Shown here in pieces: positions 45,303 through 57,700 of a DNA stretch of 64,000 bases. Position numbers and translations under genes: made by a program. This stretch comes from Pleurostoma richardsiae (taxonomy: Eukaryota > Ascomycota > Sordariomycetes > Calosphaeriales > Pleurostomataceae): contig JANBVO010000028.1 in the NCBI GenBank assembly GCA_030052745.1, forward strand, positions 310,001 through 374,000. Direction: 5' to 3'. Under the pieces are notes generated by a model. That model had not been told where the DNA came from. It did not search any database and saw only the letters and a program-made list of their open reading frames with translations. Each line of letters begins with the position of its first letter. Position 1 is the first letter of the stretch.

Positions 45303-47535
45303 ATGTCGAGCAGTCGGCCTATTCCGCACAAGTCGGGACCTCCCAGCCTCGGCCATGACCTGGCCTCGTCCTTCGTGGGCTCCTTCCTCTCCGCCTCGCC
45401 CATAGCTCAGGAGTCCATCGCTCGAGACCTGGCGGAGTGTTTCGACGACGACGAGTCGCCCGTAGATAGCGAAGCCATTGAGCATGACTCGCAGTCCGAC
45501 TGGGACGAGGGGCCTCACCCGGGCCCGGCCATGTACCGCCGGCCGAGCGTCGGTATTGCCTTCGGCGCCACCCGGCCGGCCATCGGCCTGCTTGCCAGTC
45601 CGAACCCGTTCGAGGAGCCAGTCCTGACCAAGGTGGAGAAAAAGCAGTCCAGGAACGCCGAGGCTAGCCTTCTCAGGGACAACCATATCCTGCCGCCCAA
45701 GCACCCGCTCCCTCCCAAGGTCTCTGCGTTCCGCAGGCTCTACAAGAAATTGTTCAGCACTAAAGTGCGCCTCCCGCCTGCCCCAGGCGAACCATCAGTC
45801 CCGAGCGAGGCATCCCCTCTTCTTGGAGAGGTTCAGGAAAACGGTCAGGCCCCTGCTGCGGCTGAACACGGAAACCTAGGCGAGCAATGGGAGGCGGCCG
45901 TGGCCGCGGGGAAGATCAAGACGACGTGGCGGCGGGAGGCCATGACAATCGCGATCTACTCCCGATCCCTCGTCGTTACCTTTATCCTCCAGTATTCCAT
46001 AAACATTGCTAGCATCTTTGCCGTTGGCCATATCGGGAAGCTCGAGCTAGGCGCTGTGAGTCGTAAGTGCTGATGGTCCTCGCTGATATTCGGTGTTCAA
46101 AACCGGCTAATGATACCTCCAGTTGCGTCCATGAGCGCCAACATCATCTGCTACGCGCCGATCCAGGGCCTCGCCACCAGCCTCGACACGCTCTGCGCAC
46201 AAGCCTACGGCTCGGGTCACAAGCATCTGGTCGGCTTGCAGGTGCAGCGCATGATCTGCTTTCTCATGCTCTACTTCATCGCCATCGTCATTCTCTTCCT
46301 CAACGCCGAGTCTATCCTCGCGCTTATGATCCCGGAGCGGCGCTCTGCCGAACTCGCGGGCACATATCTCCGTGTCATACTCTTCGGCGTCCCCGCCTAC
46401 ATTTTCTTCGAGTCGGGCAAACGCTTCGTCCAGGCCCAGGGGCTGTTCCAGGCCACCACGTGGGTGCTAGTGATCGCGGCGCCGCTCAACATCGTCTTCA
46501 ACTACTCGCTGGTGTGGCATTTCGGCTTGGGCTTCATCGGCGCACCCATCGCCGTTGTACTGACGCAGAATCTGCTCCCGATCCTGTTGCTGCTCTATGT
46601 CTGGAAGATTGACGGGAAGCAGTGTTGGGGCGGATGGAGCAAGCGGGCTCTCACGAATTGGTGTAAGTAGCAGACGCTGAGCGACGGTGATCGGGTGCGT
46701 GTAAATGCTGATTCCGTCCCAGGGCCGATGATTCGCTTATCGCTTCCCGGCATGCTGATGGTGGAGGCCGAGTGGTTCGCCTTCGAGATTCTGACGCTGG
46801 TCTCCGGGCAGTTTGGCACCGCCCACCTTGCGGCCCAGAGCATCCTGGTGACCGTCACCAACACGACCTTCCAGATCGCCTTTCCGCTGTCCATCGCAGG
46901 CTCCACACGACTGGCTAACTTGATAGGGGCCAAGCTCGTCGATGCCGCGCAGACCTCCGCCAAAGTGGTGAGTACCCTACACAATCGAGTTCATCAAACC
47001 GTGTCTATGACAGAAGTCGTTGCTAACGGGAAGACCCCGAAACGTTAGACCTTTGTAGCGGGGATCATCGTCGGCTTCTTCAACGTGGCCATCCTCTTCA
47101 TCTTCCGCTACCAGCTTCCGGTGCTCTTCACCAAGGACCAGGAGGTCATCAGCCTCGTCGCGCAGACAATGCCCGTCTGCGCCATCATGCAGCTCTTCGA
47201 CGGCATGGCCGCCGTGGCGCACGGCCTGCTGCGCGGCGTCGGCAAGCAGGAGTTCGGCGGCTACGCCAACCTCATCACCTACTACACCGTCGCCCTGCCC
47301 ATCTCCTTCGCCACCGCCTTCGGACTCGGCTGGAAGATCTCCGGCCTGTGGTTCGGCGTCACCATCGGGCTGTTCATGTGAGTGCCTCCCTCTGTTCTAA
47401 CGACCGTAGCGTCTCATGTGGTGCGGCGCGGCTGACTGTAGGACCAGTGTCGGTGTTGCTGAGTACACTTACCTGTACAGGATCGATTGGGAAGTCGCCG
47501 TGAAAGAGGCGGAGGGCAGAAACGAGCGGCAATAA
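45303..47535 (+). CDS. MATE-family multidrug/organic cation efflux transporter
   Basis: Five exons, 45303-46062, 46123-46662, 46723-46967, 47049-47377 and 47442-47535, encode 655 residues; introns are 60-81 nt, GT-AG. I start at the ATG of MSSSRPIPHKSG; a TTG 18 bases upstream is only a non-ATG extension. The first 220 residues are hydrophilic (PSVGIAFGATRPAIGL, EASPLLGEVQENG) and presumably cytosolic. They are followed by twelve membrane segments typical of MATE: SLVVTFILQYSINIASIFAV, ASMSANIICYAPIQGLATSL, DTLCAQAYGSG, LPGMLMVEAEWFAFEIL, QSILVTVTNTTFQIAFPLSI and MQLFDGMAAVAHGLLRGVGK. The CAQAYG box and the QxxFQIPxG-like region are hallmarks. MATE proteins exchange H+ or Na+ for drugs or metabolites, at the plasma membrane or vacuole. 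Substrate is unknown. No neighbouring biosynthetic genes suggest one. The stop codon overlaps an AATAAA. Confidence 0.92.
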
Positions 47536-47860
47536 AGTGATTCTAACGTAAGGCGGCATCAGAAATACAGATACAAGACTACCTGGGAAGGATATGAAAT
47601 TGTGATTTGGATTATGTTGGACAATGGTTAGACCCGTCAGAGCGTTTGTAGATCGTCTGCCTTGGAATAGATAGACACGTAGTATAATGACCAGAGTGAT
47701 TGCCACCAACTAGCAGAAGTCACCGAACGCCACCTAGTCCATGCTCTCTTGAGACGTTTGCTTGCTCTTCTCCGCAAATATCACAGCGCAGAACAACATA
47801 TCTGCCGCTGTGTTAGCTATACGACAGACACGGCGACATCCCGCTCAGCTGTCACTCACA
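47536..47860. other. Intergenic between convergent MATE and Kelch genes
   Basis: 325 bases of 3' flanking sequence, no gene seen. Confidence 0.5.
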
Positions 47861-50717
47861 TCACGAACCCGACCCTCCCAAATCATCCCTGCTCTCATGG
47901 AAGACGCTCCTCCGCAGCGGGCTCCCCGGACTCGCCACCGTCGACCCGGGGCTCACTACCGCCGACCCCGGCGACCGACTCCCAGCCTCTAGATAGTCCT
48001 CGCCGTCGCGGAACTCCGCCGTCGGCGGCGACACGGCCGTGGATGTGACGCCTCCACCCTCGCCCTCCTCGCCCTGCGCCTCGCCGCCCTCCTCGATGAT
48101 GGGCCCGCCGGCACCGCCGCCAGCAGCGCTCATCCCGCTGACCACCCGCGGCCCGGCGGTGGGCGAGGTCATCGAGCTCACGGTCGAGGGGTCGCTGATG
48201 TTGCGCAGGTGCGCGCGGTCGCGATCGCTCACGTCCGACACGCCCGACTCGCCGCGCGCTGCTGTGGGTTCGGCGGCGGCGGCGGTGGCAGGCCCGGCGG
48301 CAGCAGGCCCCAGGGCCGGGGAGTCGGGCCGGGGGTCGCCGGACAAGGCCTGGGACCGGGCGTATGCGGCGTAGGCATTGGCGGAACGCATGACGGAGCT
48401 GGCGTGGTCGCTCTGGGACACGGAGCTGGAGCGGTCGGGCTGAGAGACGGAGCTGTAGACCGAGGTGGACGGGTCGTTGGGCGGGCGGGCGTTTGCGGCG
48501 AAGTGGGTGTGGTGGTTCATGACGTCGACGTGACTGAGGCCCGTATCGGAGAGCTCGGCGGCTCCTCGCGAGGACGTATCTATCACAAGTCAGTTTACAG
48601 GACACGACGAGTAGCTTCTAAGTGAAGAATCGTGTTAGGGAGATCTCGAGCTTACCCGCCAGCTCAGCAATGGGCGTCCCAGCCATCTCGTGCACGAAAG
48701 CCGGGTGCTGCCCCCGCCCGGCGGCCTGCTCCATCTCCGTGGCGGGGGTCGGTGGTAAGTCCTCGCTCGTCGTGATCGTCGGATCTTTCGGCACTGCAGG
48801 CTGCCCACGCATCCACGCCAGGATGCGGTTCCCCGTGTCGTCGGTGCCTGCCTCGGAACGGTCGCCCCGGCTCTTCAGGTACTTGCGGCGGCGCCAGAGC
48901 AGGAACGCGACCACGACAGAGGTGACGAAGATGAGGCCCAGGATGGTGCCCAGCAGCGGCGCTAGGAAAGATGGGACCCCGGAGCCGCTGTGCTTGGGGG
49001 TGGCTGTGTAGTCGGGATTGGTAGCGTTGGTGGTGGTGGCCGGGCTGTACGTGCGCCAGGAGTTGAGCTTGGATACGGGGTACGGAGTCGCGAAGACCTG
49101 TCCGAGTGCTGTTGCCGCCCAGGTGGTTGATGATGGGGTGGTAAGTGTAGCACCGCCGGTTGCAGTTCCTCCGATTTTATTGAACACGGCTCCAGGAACC
49201 GAGTAGTTGGCCCACACCGCCGGGTCGTACTCGGTCTGCCAACTCGTGGAGCTGAGGTTGAACAGCTGAATTATATCAATGCACGTCGGAGCTGCTCCCT
49301 CAAGGGCTGCATATCCGCCGAATACCATCATCAAGTCCGGATAGGGCATGACGCACTTGTGGCCAGCCCGAGCGTGCTTGGAAGTGCCCGAAGACACCTT
49401 GGTCCAGGTGAAGGAAGGTAGAGATAGAACCCAGACGTCATCGTTGAACGCAGTGGGATCGGAAAGATGCAGTCCATCGTAGCCACCGTACAAATATATA
49501 TTGAAACTCGAATAGTCTTGCGCCGGGGACATCACAGCGCAGAAACGGGTAAGTTGCCCTGGACCTCCGGTCGTCGGCTGCTGGAACCAGGTCTTGCTTG
49601 CCACGTCGTAAATATCAATCGTGGACATGAACTTCGGGCTTTCTTGCGTCTGGAGTCGTCATCAGCATCTCCACAGCATGATAAGTCGGCGGGTATCTTA
49701 CGCTAGCTGTTTCGTTATCAGACTTATGGATGCTGTTGACAAATTCCGGGAACACTACGCCTCCTAGAGCAACCAAGATGCCCTGCTCCCCAATAGGAAC
49801 CCATACCAGTTCTGGATTTGCTCTGCCGCTGATGGGGGACGGCAAAGTTGCGTTGGTCCAGTTCTCCTGGAGCTGCACGGCCATGTCCAGGGTAATGAGT
49901 GTATTGGAGACGTTTATCGCAGTCAGTGACTCATTGAATCCGACTGTAAAGATCTCCCCCCAGCCAGGTGCGTGCATCCCAGAGAAGTACCAAGCTTTAT
50001 TCTCAGACGGCGCGTTCGCGGCTCCTCCATATGCGAGGTACCTGGTCAGTCCGGACGGCAGCCGGGCCTGCGCGAAGCTGGGAGAGAAGCCGTCTTTCTG
50101 GACGCCGTACTGGGACTGCATATATTCGGTGACATCGTCCTCGTGGGGTGTGGAGAACGCATCTGTGTCCCTCAGCAGGCCCCCATAGAGGAAGAATTCG
50201 TGGTTGTTTGCAAGCATGGCGCCGTCGTAGTAGTCAGGACCCCAATTGTTTGCTGCCCCGGCATCCGGTGCTTTTGAGAGTTCCTGAGCCCCGAGCAGAG
50301 CTGTGGCATTCTGCGTTGTGTTGAAGGGAACACTGAAGTTGAGAGCATAGACAATCCCACGAGGATTCTCTGGTCACCGTCAGGCCTGTAAGGGTGTAAT
50401 GTACTGTGAGAAGACTTACGATCGTCTACTACAGCATCATACTGGCCGTCCGCCAGGCCGGGAAGCCACCATAATCGACCGCCGTCCAGGTAGACGGTGT
50501 CGTTGACAATAGCAGCTATACAGGTGAGTTGCTTGTCAGTAAAGATCCACCAGCCAGCTGAAATCACTGAGGACTTGCCTCGAAGTTGCTCCCAGTAACA
50601 CATGGTGGTGTTGACTTGGTCCGAAGTCCACCTCCACTGGCCCATGACGAAGGGGATAAAACAAATCAGAGCCGGCAGGGCCAGCCGCAGCTGGTCCACG
50701 ATGCTACCCGTCGCCAT
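47861..50717 (-). CDS. Kelch-repeat single-pass membrane protein
   Basis: Five exons reading leftward, 50717-50579, 50515-50420, 50369-49702, 49649-48656 and 48579-47861, encode 871 residues in consistent phase. A signal peptide (LRLALPALICFIPFVMG) leads to a secreted beta-propeller with visible Kelch-type blades: TVYLDGGRLWW, EFFLYGGLLRD, ILVALGGVVFP, NIYLYGGYDGL and LMMVFGGYAAL. Several NxS/T sequons occur (NFS, NES, NVS, NAT, NLS). A Thr-rich stalk precedes one membrane segment at about residues 529-551 (APLLGTILGLIFVTSVVVAF), then RRRKYLKSRG and a disordered cytosolic tail of about 320 residues with many Ser/Thr-Pro sites. This layout is a known but functionally obscure group in Pezizomycotina, suggestive of a wall- or surface-sensing receptor. 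Intron 1 uses a GC donor, is stop-free and is a multiple of three, so retention would add 21 residues between the first two blades. Confidence 0.85.
50516..50578 (-). other. GC-AG intron, 63 nt and open, in the Kelch gene
   Basis: The donor is CGAG followed by GCAAGT and the acceptor is TGTATAG. Removing it joins CYWEQLR to AAIVNDTVYLDGG, which fits the usual Kelch start. Leaving it in keeps the frame open (GKSSVISAGWWIFTDKQLTC in place of the junction). Confidence 0.65.
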
Positions 50718-53700
50718 GTTCACGATGTTTCAACACTCCAGGTTTCTAAGCTTACAGCGGTAGGGAAGATCGGAAGACAAGATCGACCATGTGAAGCCAA
50801 ATTGTCGAAGACCTTCTCTCCATAGTCCAGCGATCAAAAGCAGCCCATGACCTCAGGCACTTCACCGTCGACGACAATTAGGGCCCGTTGGCGGGGATCT
50901 GCTAAGACGAGTATTAGAGGTACGTACATATGGGACAAATCGAGACCGAAGACACAATCAAGGCAGAGCCTTTGGCCTTGCGCAAAGGTTGACAGTATGT
51001 CTTTGTCCTTGAGAGATTGGAAAGGTCTTCGAAGGACGCTTGGAGTACGGACTTGCATGGTCCAGCCCCGCAGTGCCAATTCAAGCAGTCTACAGGGAGA
51101 CAGCCGAGACCAAGGACCACCGCCTCAGCCCAACGACCGTCGGGGAACGGAGGCACCGATGTGATGGGCAATTCAGGTCGCCAGAGAGGAATTCCGACGA
51201 CAAAGCAGAGTGGTGAAAGCGTGGCTTGACAGATCAAGGTTCCCCTGCTTCTGGAAAGAAGAGCATGACCATCCAGCTGCCCTAAAGAATAATGTCTATG
51301 GATACCACTTGCTGTGGCGAAGTTGGACGGCGTTCCCACATCCAAGGTGGACGTGGGAACGAGAGACAGGCTGCATGCTCATGGTGGATGAGTTGTTGAT
51401 TGGTTGCAGTCAGCACTTGCCCACCTTGGCGGTGGTGGCTGCATAATTGCAGGTGGTACGTCTAGCTGAAGATGTGAGAGCATCGTGGTGGGCCGCTCCC
51501 AGCCTCATGGTTGGCTCCGGTTTCTGGGCGCAGCGACGGGGCGTTCGGACGAGGAGAAGCGGCTGATATGATATGAGAGCTACTTCTCCTAGGCCGAAGC
51601 GGCAGGTAGCTCGGAGAAGAGGCCTCAATCGAGAGTGTCTCTGACTGTGTCATGTGCATGAAATAGGTAGGTGGATAGCTACTGTGTCTGGGCATCCGAA
51701 TAGGTGAGATGATACCGCCAAAGTTGTGTGGAGTTTCGCCATCACCTCTCAGTCTCTTACGGTGCGGGCCCACGGATGCAGGTGGGTGACAAGCGGCTCG
51801 TCCGATGTCCAAGTCAGGCAAGAGGAGGCGGAAACTTGGTGCTCCGGATAGAGGACCTGGACCAACACAAGGAAGGCTGCGGTGCCAAACTGTAGTGGAT
51901 TGAATGCCTCTAATGTTGTCACGGTGACGATCGACATGTCGTGCATCCAGTTGTATTTCGCAAGCCGTGCGAGCCTGTTAGGGACACGAGACGCTACAGG
52001 CAGGCGAATCTATCCGCTCGATGCACAGAGCAAACACGATCGAGCCTCCATGTGCAGGTACGAGAACCGTTTAGACCCGAGTTTTCAGCCCCCAACGTTT
52101 CCCGTTGGGATGCTCTATACACGGTGAGGTATATGCCTTAACAGTGCTGCAGCGCTCCCACCGGACAGGCTCACGAATAGGGCTAGGCCCCGACAGCCAA
52201 GGAGATCTCCACGGTCGCCCTGGCAGAACGCTACGTTCTCCATAGTAAGCTGACGGGTCGGCCAGGCACCATCGGCCGACACTATTGAATGCGACATCGC
52301 TCCTCCGGACCACGCGTTCTGCGATGCTCGGTCATCTGTCCCAAAGGGCGCGGATGGCTTACGGAACTCATTATGGACCCGCAATGCCAATGACCGGCCG
52401 ACAGAGCCTCTTTTTCCAAGTGCTTTACTGTGTAAGAGATAATCAGGCTCAGAGATAACGAGCCCGGGAGGGTTCCCTGAAGAGGATGGGGAAAGAGGGG
52501 TCAGGGAGCCAGGAACTGCCGCGGTACCGGGTACCTAGATGGAGGGCTGGCAGGCTGGCCGACAGGTTGCAGATCCTTCAACAGAGAGACCTGAAGAAAA
52601 GCAACGCATCTCCGGACTGGAACCACCAATCAGGGGTCGCCAGCTCTCCCAGGACCCCTCACGGGCGAGGTGTCTCGCAGGAAGAGGAGACTTCGTCCTC
52701 TCGAGGCCGCTAAACTGACTGACACATCGCTATTTTTACTTAGAGCCTAATGTGGTAAGCCTCTAGCCAGAAGGGGGCTAGCTTCGTTCTGGCCGTCCCG
52801 GGCTGGGACCCACTCGGTAACTTTCTTCCAACCACATCCCGCACTCTCGTACTCCGTCCGTACCTCCGCTGCCACAGGCGGCACAACCTGAGCTACCTGG
52901 GTACCTTGCGCCGCACTTATCTGCAAGTCAACCAAGTGAACCAACAGCATCTGCACACCAGCGCACCTCTCGTGTAAACAGACGGCATGCAGCGCCGATG
53001 CCACCAATGCACCACAGACGCTGGTAGCGGACACGAGTACCCCTCCTCCCGTCATCCGTTGCTCATGCCTCGTACGGATCGTCACTCCACGGCTGCTCCG
53101 TTCTGCCTGCCGGCTTCTCCCCGAATGGCGATATCCGTTCCTCGGCAATGCAGCTTGGCAAAAGCACAGGATCTCATCCCGTGCTCCGACCTCCCAGTCT
53201 TCCCAGGCGATGCTCGTAGTACGAGTAGGGGACTGCATTTGCTAGACACGCAAGGCGACGAATGAAATCAAAGCCCGCATCCCGTAATCGGGGGTGGATG
53301 TGGTGTGTTCCTACGGTGATCCCATCGATTTCTTATGCAACCGTCTTCCCCGCACTTAGAGCCTCGCGATTCTTTTCGACACGCTTGGAAGGGAACTCCA
53401 ACGTCCACACAAGCTGGCTAGGACTGCTCGGATGTCACCGTCACGATGCTACTGCCCCTTAATATCTTACTGTCCCGCCGCGCATCTCGGCGAAGACTCA
53501 AGCTTGATGATTGAGCAGTCAGCTGGGAAACGGCGGCGGCGGCGTGGCATCTATACTGAGGAACAGGCGTCTTTGTTGTGGAGGCTGGACGGCGTTCTTT
53601 GTCCACTCAGAGCTGTTTGCGCTTCGCCGTCAACACCCTCTTCTTGGTATGGCTGCAGCCCCCAACTCGCCATCATCCCTGTCGGGGGAGCTTCTCTACC

Positions 53701-54768
53701 CCACCACCTCTTTATCTTGAGGACGCACGCTACGGGCATAGTCTCTACCGCTGTCAGCTCATCAGCCCATTAGGCACACAAAGTGCAGAAGCGGATGCTA
53801 CCCTGTCCCAGGTCTTGGGTACACGGCTACATTCTCTCTCTTGCACTTACGATGGGCATGCGGTATCTCTTCTTTAGTCCGAATAAGATGCGTCTTTTCG
53901 GACTAGATTCAGGCGTCCATCTAGCACTGGGAAGGATGGCTGGCAGTGCACTGCCCTAGGCTGCCAGGAGTTCCTGAAGCCTGCGAACGACCGGCCAAGA
54001 GGTGACACCTGGCTGCCATCACCGTAATTCCTTCAGACGAGGACCGGCCGCTCGGTTGTGAGTCTCGTTGTACAACTGTGCATTTCGTCAGCATTGGCTA
54101 CCAGGCAAGCCTCTGCAGCCCCCGGAAGCATGGGTTCTCCATCCTTTCCCTGCATCTCAGTGCTCCCGACCCCTGCTGGCGTGCCTCGTTGAGTAGTAGC
54201 ACGCATGTTCGCGGCGGTCTACTTACGTCTACCTGCAGCCGGTCGTAGCTATTGCAAATCCCCAACCTCGCCCTATTCTCTGGCTTCTCTGCACCTCTCT
54301 TCTTTGACTATCTTCTCTCGCTTTTCCTAACGCATGTAAAGTCTGGTATCAGCGTGAACTCGTTAGCTCTGTGTTTACTCTGCCTCGACAAATCTGTACA
54401 TGGGCGTACTGATATCGGACAAGGTTCTGACGGCTGTTGTTCTCATCGAGTGGCCTTCGGGTCAATTCTACAGCTTGCCCATGTAGCTGAGCTTGTCAGC
54501 TTGCCATTGGCTCATCTTACACCGGCTTGCGCTCGGGCTGCGTTGTCGACTCAGCCTCTTGTCCGTCCCGCTCCTGGCGTCCTCCCAGCTCCATAGAGTA
54601 CATATGATCGGCAGGTACAGCTTAGTCCGCTCCCTCTATGTTGCTCCAGGACTCACGTCGTCACTCAGCTGAAGGTTTACTCTTCAGTCCACACTCTTTT
54701 CCCGGCGATAGCCTTGTCCTCTCGTTCTCAGCATCGACGCCGGCGGTTCCCTCTCCAAGTTAGCCATA
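50718..54768. other. Four-kilobase gene-poor interval between divergent surface-protein genes
   Basis: Both the Kelch gene and the Ser/Thr-rich surface-protein gene are transcribed away from this region. Open frames here are short and lack domain signatures. The stretch 54250-54768 is pyrimidine-rich and probably forms promoter and leader of the right-hand gene. No transposon remnants or RNA genes were recognised. Confidence 0.45.
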
Positions 54769-57700
54769 ATGGTTACAGGTCATCTGGTCTCGTCATTATG
54801 GCTCCTTAGCCTCGGCAACCTCGTTGTTGGCCAAGGGCCTCTGTATCCTCGGAATGCTTCAACAACAAGTGCTGCGGCCTTGACGCCTGATTCTGTCAAT
54901 TGGGATTGCGAGAAGAAATGCCCTTGGATGACGACAACGACAACATGTACGGAGTATGTCTGCGGCGAGGATTGCTATCCGTAAGTCTGAAAATTTGAAG
55001 CATCCTGTACTGTGCTAATACCATGGTAGTTCTACTTTGACGTACGTGACGTCCTGCGTGAATCCCGTGAGCCAAACTGACTTCTGCTGCAGGCAAGTTA
55101 GCACAGTATACACGACGGTATGGCGGCCATCAATCCAGTCTTTCGTGACGAATGCTCATTCTTGTTCAGGTTGTGACAACGACCACGGTCATTTCGTCTA
55201 CAGTAGATCAAGTCACACAGACACAAGTGGACAAGACTACGGAGAAGATCACCCAAACCCAGGTTGAAGAGAGTACTGTCACGGACGAGATAACGTAAGC
55301 TTCTCTTGTTGCTCAGGCTGCATCGGAGGAACCATCTCCATCTCGAACTCTACCAGCCGCGGCGTACTATGCCACATGATTGATATTGCGTGTCAGAGTT
55401 CGAATAAACTGGCCTTCACCGCTGACTCCCTTCACAGGACAACGGACTATATATACACGACAGTCGTATCTGTGAGTCGCGCTGCCTTTGAGGACGTTCG
55501 AGCGGGAAGATTAATGCGATACAGTCTTTCCCATACACGACCACAGTCAGCAAGTGTTCGTTCACGCAGTCCGAATACTCTGATTCGTCGCCCACTCCCG
55601 AGCCAGCGTACCGGAAACGGACGAACGACGAGGAATGCGTGATCAAGACTATCACGCTTTGGAGCACGACGACCAAAACGACTACGGTCCCAACCACGTA
55701 TGCTTTCTTTTGAAGCGGGAACGCCTGCGTGGAAGTTTACCTTCAGAGATCTTTTACGCTGGCCTCCTGTGAAACTACTCTCCTGATAACTGCCTACTGA
55801 CTTCCATCACAGAGTCCCAACGACCATACTAGCCCCGACGACCGTCCCAACGACGGTCACCGTCGAGACAACGGAAATATCCATAAGCGTTAGTGTCAGC
55901 GTCAGCACGACAGTCTTCACCACTACTGTACCTACCACAATCGTCTCTGATCACACATTCACGACCGTGTCATGGACTACATCGCTGGTCACGAGCCTAA
56001 TCACGCAGAACTTCACTGCAACGCAGACTAAGACGCAGACCAAGACGCAGACCAAGACGCAGACCGCAACGCGGACAGCAACGGAAACAGACTGGAGAAC
56101 CACAACGGATGTTTCGACGTATACTTACACTACGAGCGTTCCTTACGTAGTTGTCTCTGACCACACGTTCACGACAACGTATTATACAGAATCTGTAGTC
56201 ACGGACTACACGACGTTGACGAGCAGCTTCACAGAAACGGATTGGAGAACCACAACTGATATCTCGACGTCCATTTATACCACGAGTGTTCCTTACGCGG
56301 TCGTATCTGACCACACATTCACAACGACGTACTACACGGAGTCTGTGGTCACGCACTATACAACATTGACAAGGAGCTTCACGGAGACCGATGTTTCGAC
56401 TACGACAGACATCTCACTTGTTACGACGAGAACGACTGTCTCAGTTCCTACGACAATCTCGGAGACCATTACCGTGTCTACTTCTTACCCCGTGACTATC
56501 ACGAGCGGAGAGACGAGCACGTTGACCTTATTCACGACTGATACGACCACGTTCGTGACCACTTACACGAGCCTGATCATAACAGTTTCAAGCCTGACCT
56601 TCACCACGACCGTGACTCAAACGCTGCCTGGGACGTCTATAAGCGTGCCCGGGCCCACTGTGACAGAAACCTTACCTGGAAGTGTCACCACTGCCCCGGG
56701 GCTGACAGTAACTGTACCAACGACACTTCCAGGGTCAGTTACGACTCTCCCTGGCAGTGTCACGACTATCACAACGACTTTCACCAGCTTGATAACCATA
56801 TCGGGAAGCGTGACGACGTTGACAAGCACTTCTACACTCTTCATCACTGCACCCGGATCGACGGTGACGCAAACCCTGCCCGGGAGTGTCACTACTGCTC
56901 CAGGACTGACGGTAACTGTGCCTACGACACTTCCCGGCTCTGTGACGACCCTTCCTGGGAGTGTCACGACCGTTACGACGACTTTCACCAGCCTGATAAC
57001 CATTTCGGGAAGCGTGACTACGCTGACAAGCATTTCCACGCTCTTCATCACTGCACCCGGATCGACTGTGACCCTACCAGGCGAGACCACGACACTTCCG
57101 GGAGAAGTAACGACTCTACCTGGGCAAGTAACGACGCTCCCAGGAGGAGTGACGACGTTGCCAGGAAGCTTGACCACTATCACGCTTCCACCGTCAACTA
57201 TTGTGATTCCCGGATCGACTTCAATTAGTACAGAAATATCAACTTTGCCGCCTATCACACGCACGATCACGCAGCCTGGGACGACAATCACCACCGTTCT
57301 CCCAGCTTCGAGTTTCACCATCACCCGGACCCTCACCTTACCTCCTGTGACTGTGACACCGCCATCAGAAACAATCATTCTAACCACGACCATAATTGGG
57401 GACGTGACGACGTGTCCGGCTCCGACAAATGTCCCCGGAGTGAACCCTGGCCCGCTGGACTCCAAGTCCGACCTCACCTGGGGTTGCAAGCCAGGATTTG
57501 TCTGCAGTCCGCCAAAACCAGACGACTGCAATATTTGGGCAGATTCTCCGGCTGATAACTTCCTTTGCAACCCTTCAGACTGTATTCCGTCACCTGCATT
57601 CCCGAACGTAACTTGGCCAGAAAATGCGACCAGCTATTATCCTCCCACTGAGGGCTATTTCAACCTTGCACCCCCAGCCTTTGGCCTCAGCTACGATATT

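Noticed and set aside
45186-45704. 172-codon minus-strand frame upstream of the orphan terminal exon
   Set aside because: It lies opposite the first MATE exon and does not continue in frame into the 44.8-45.1 kb exon through any good splice sites.
56617-57570. 317-codon Val/Gly/Pro-rich minus-strand frame with apparent repeats
   Set aside because: It is the reverse complement of the Thr-rich repeats of the surface-protein gene, where codon choice happens to leave the antisense frame open.
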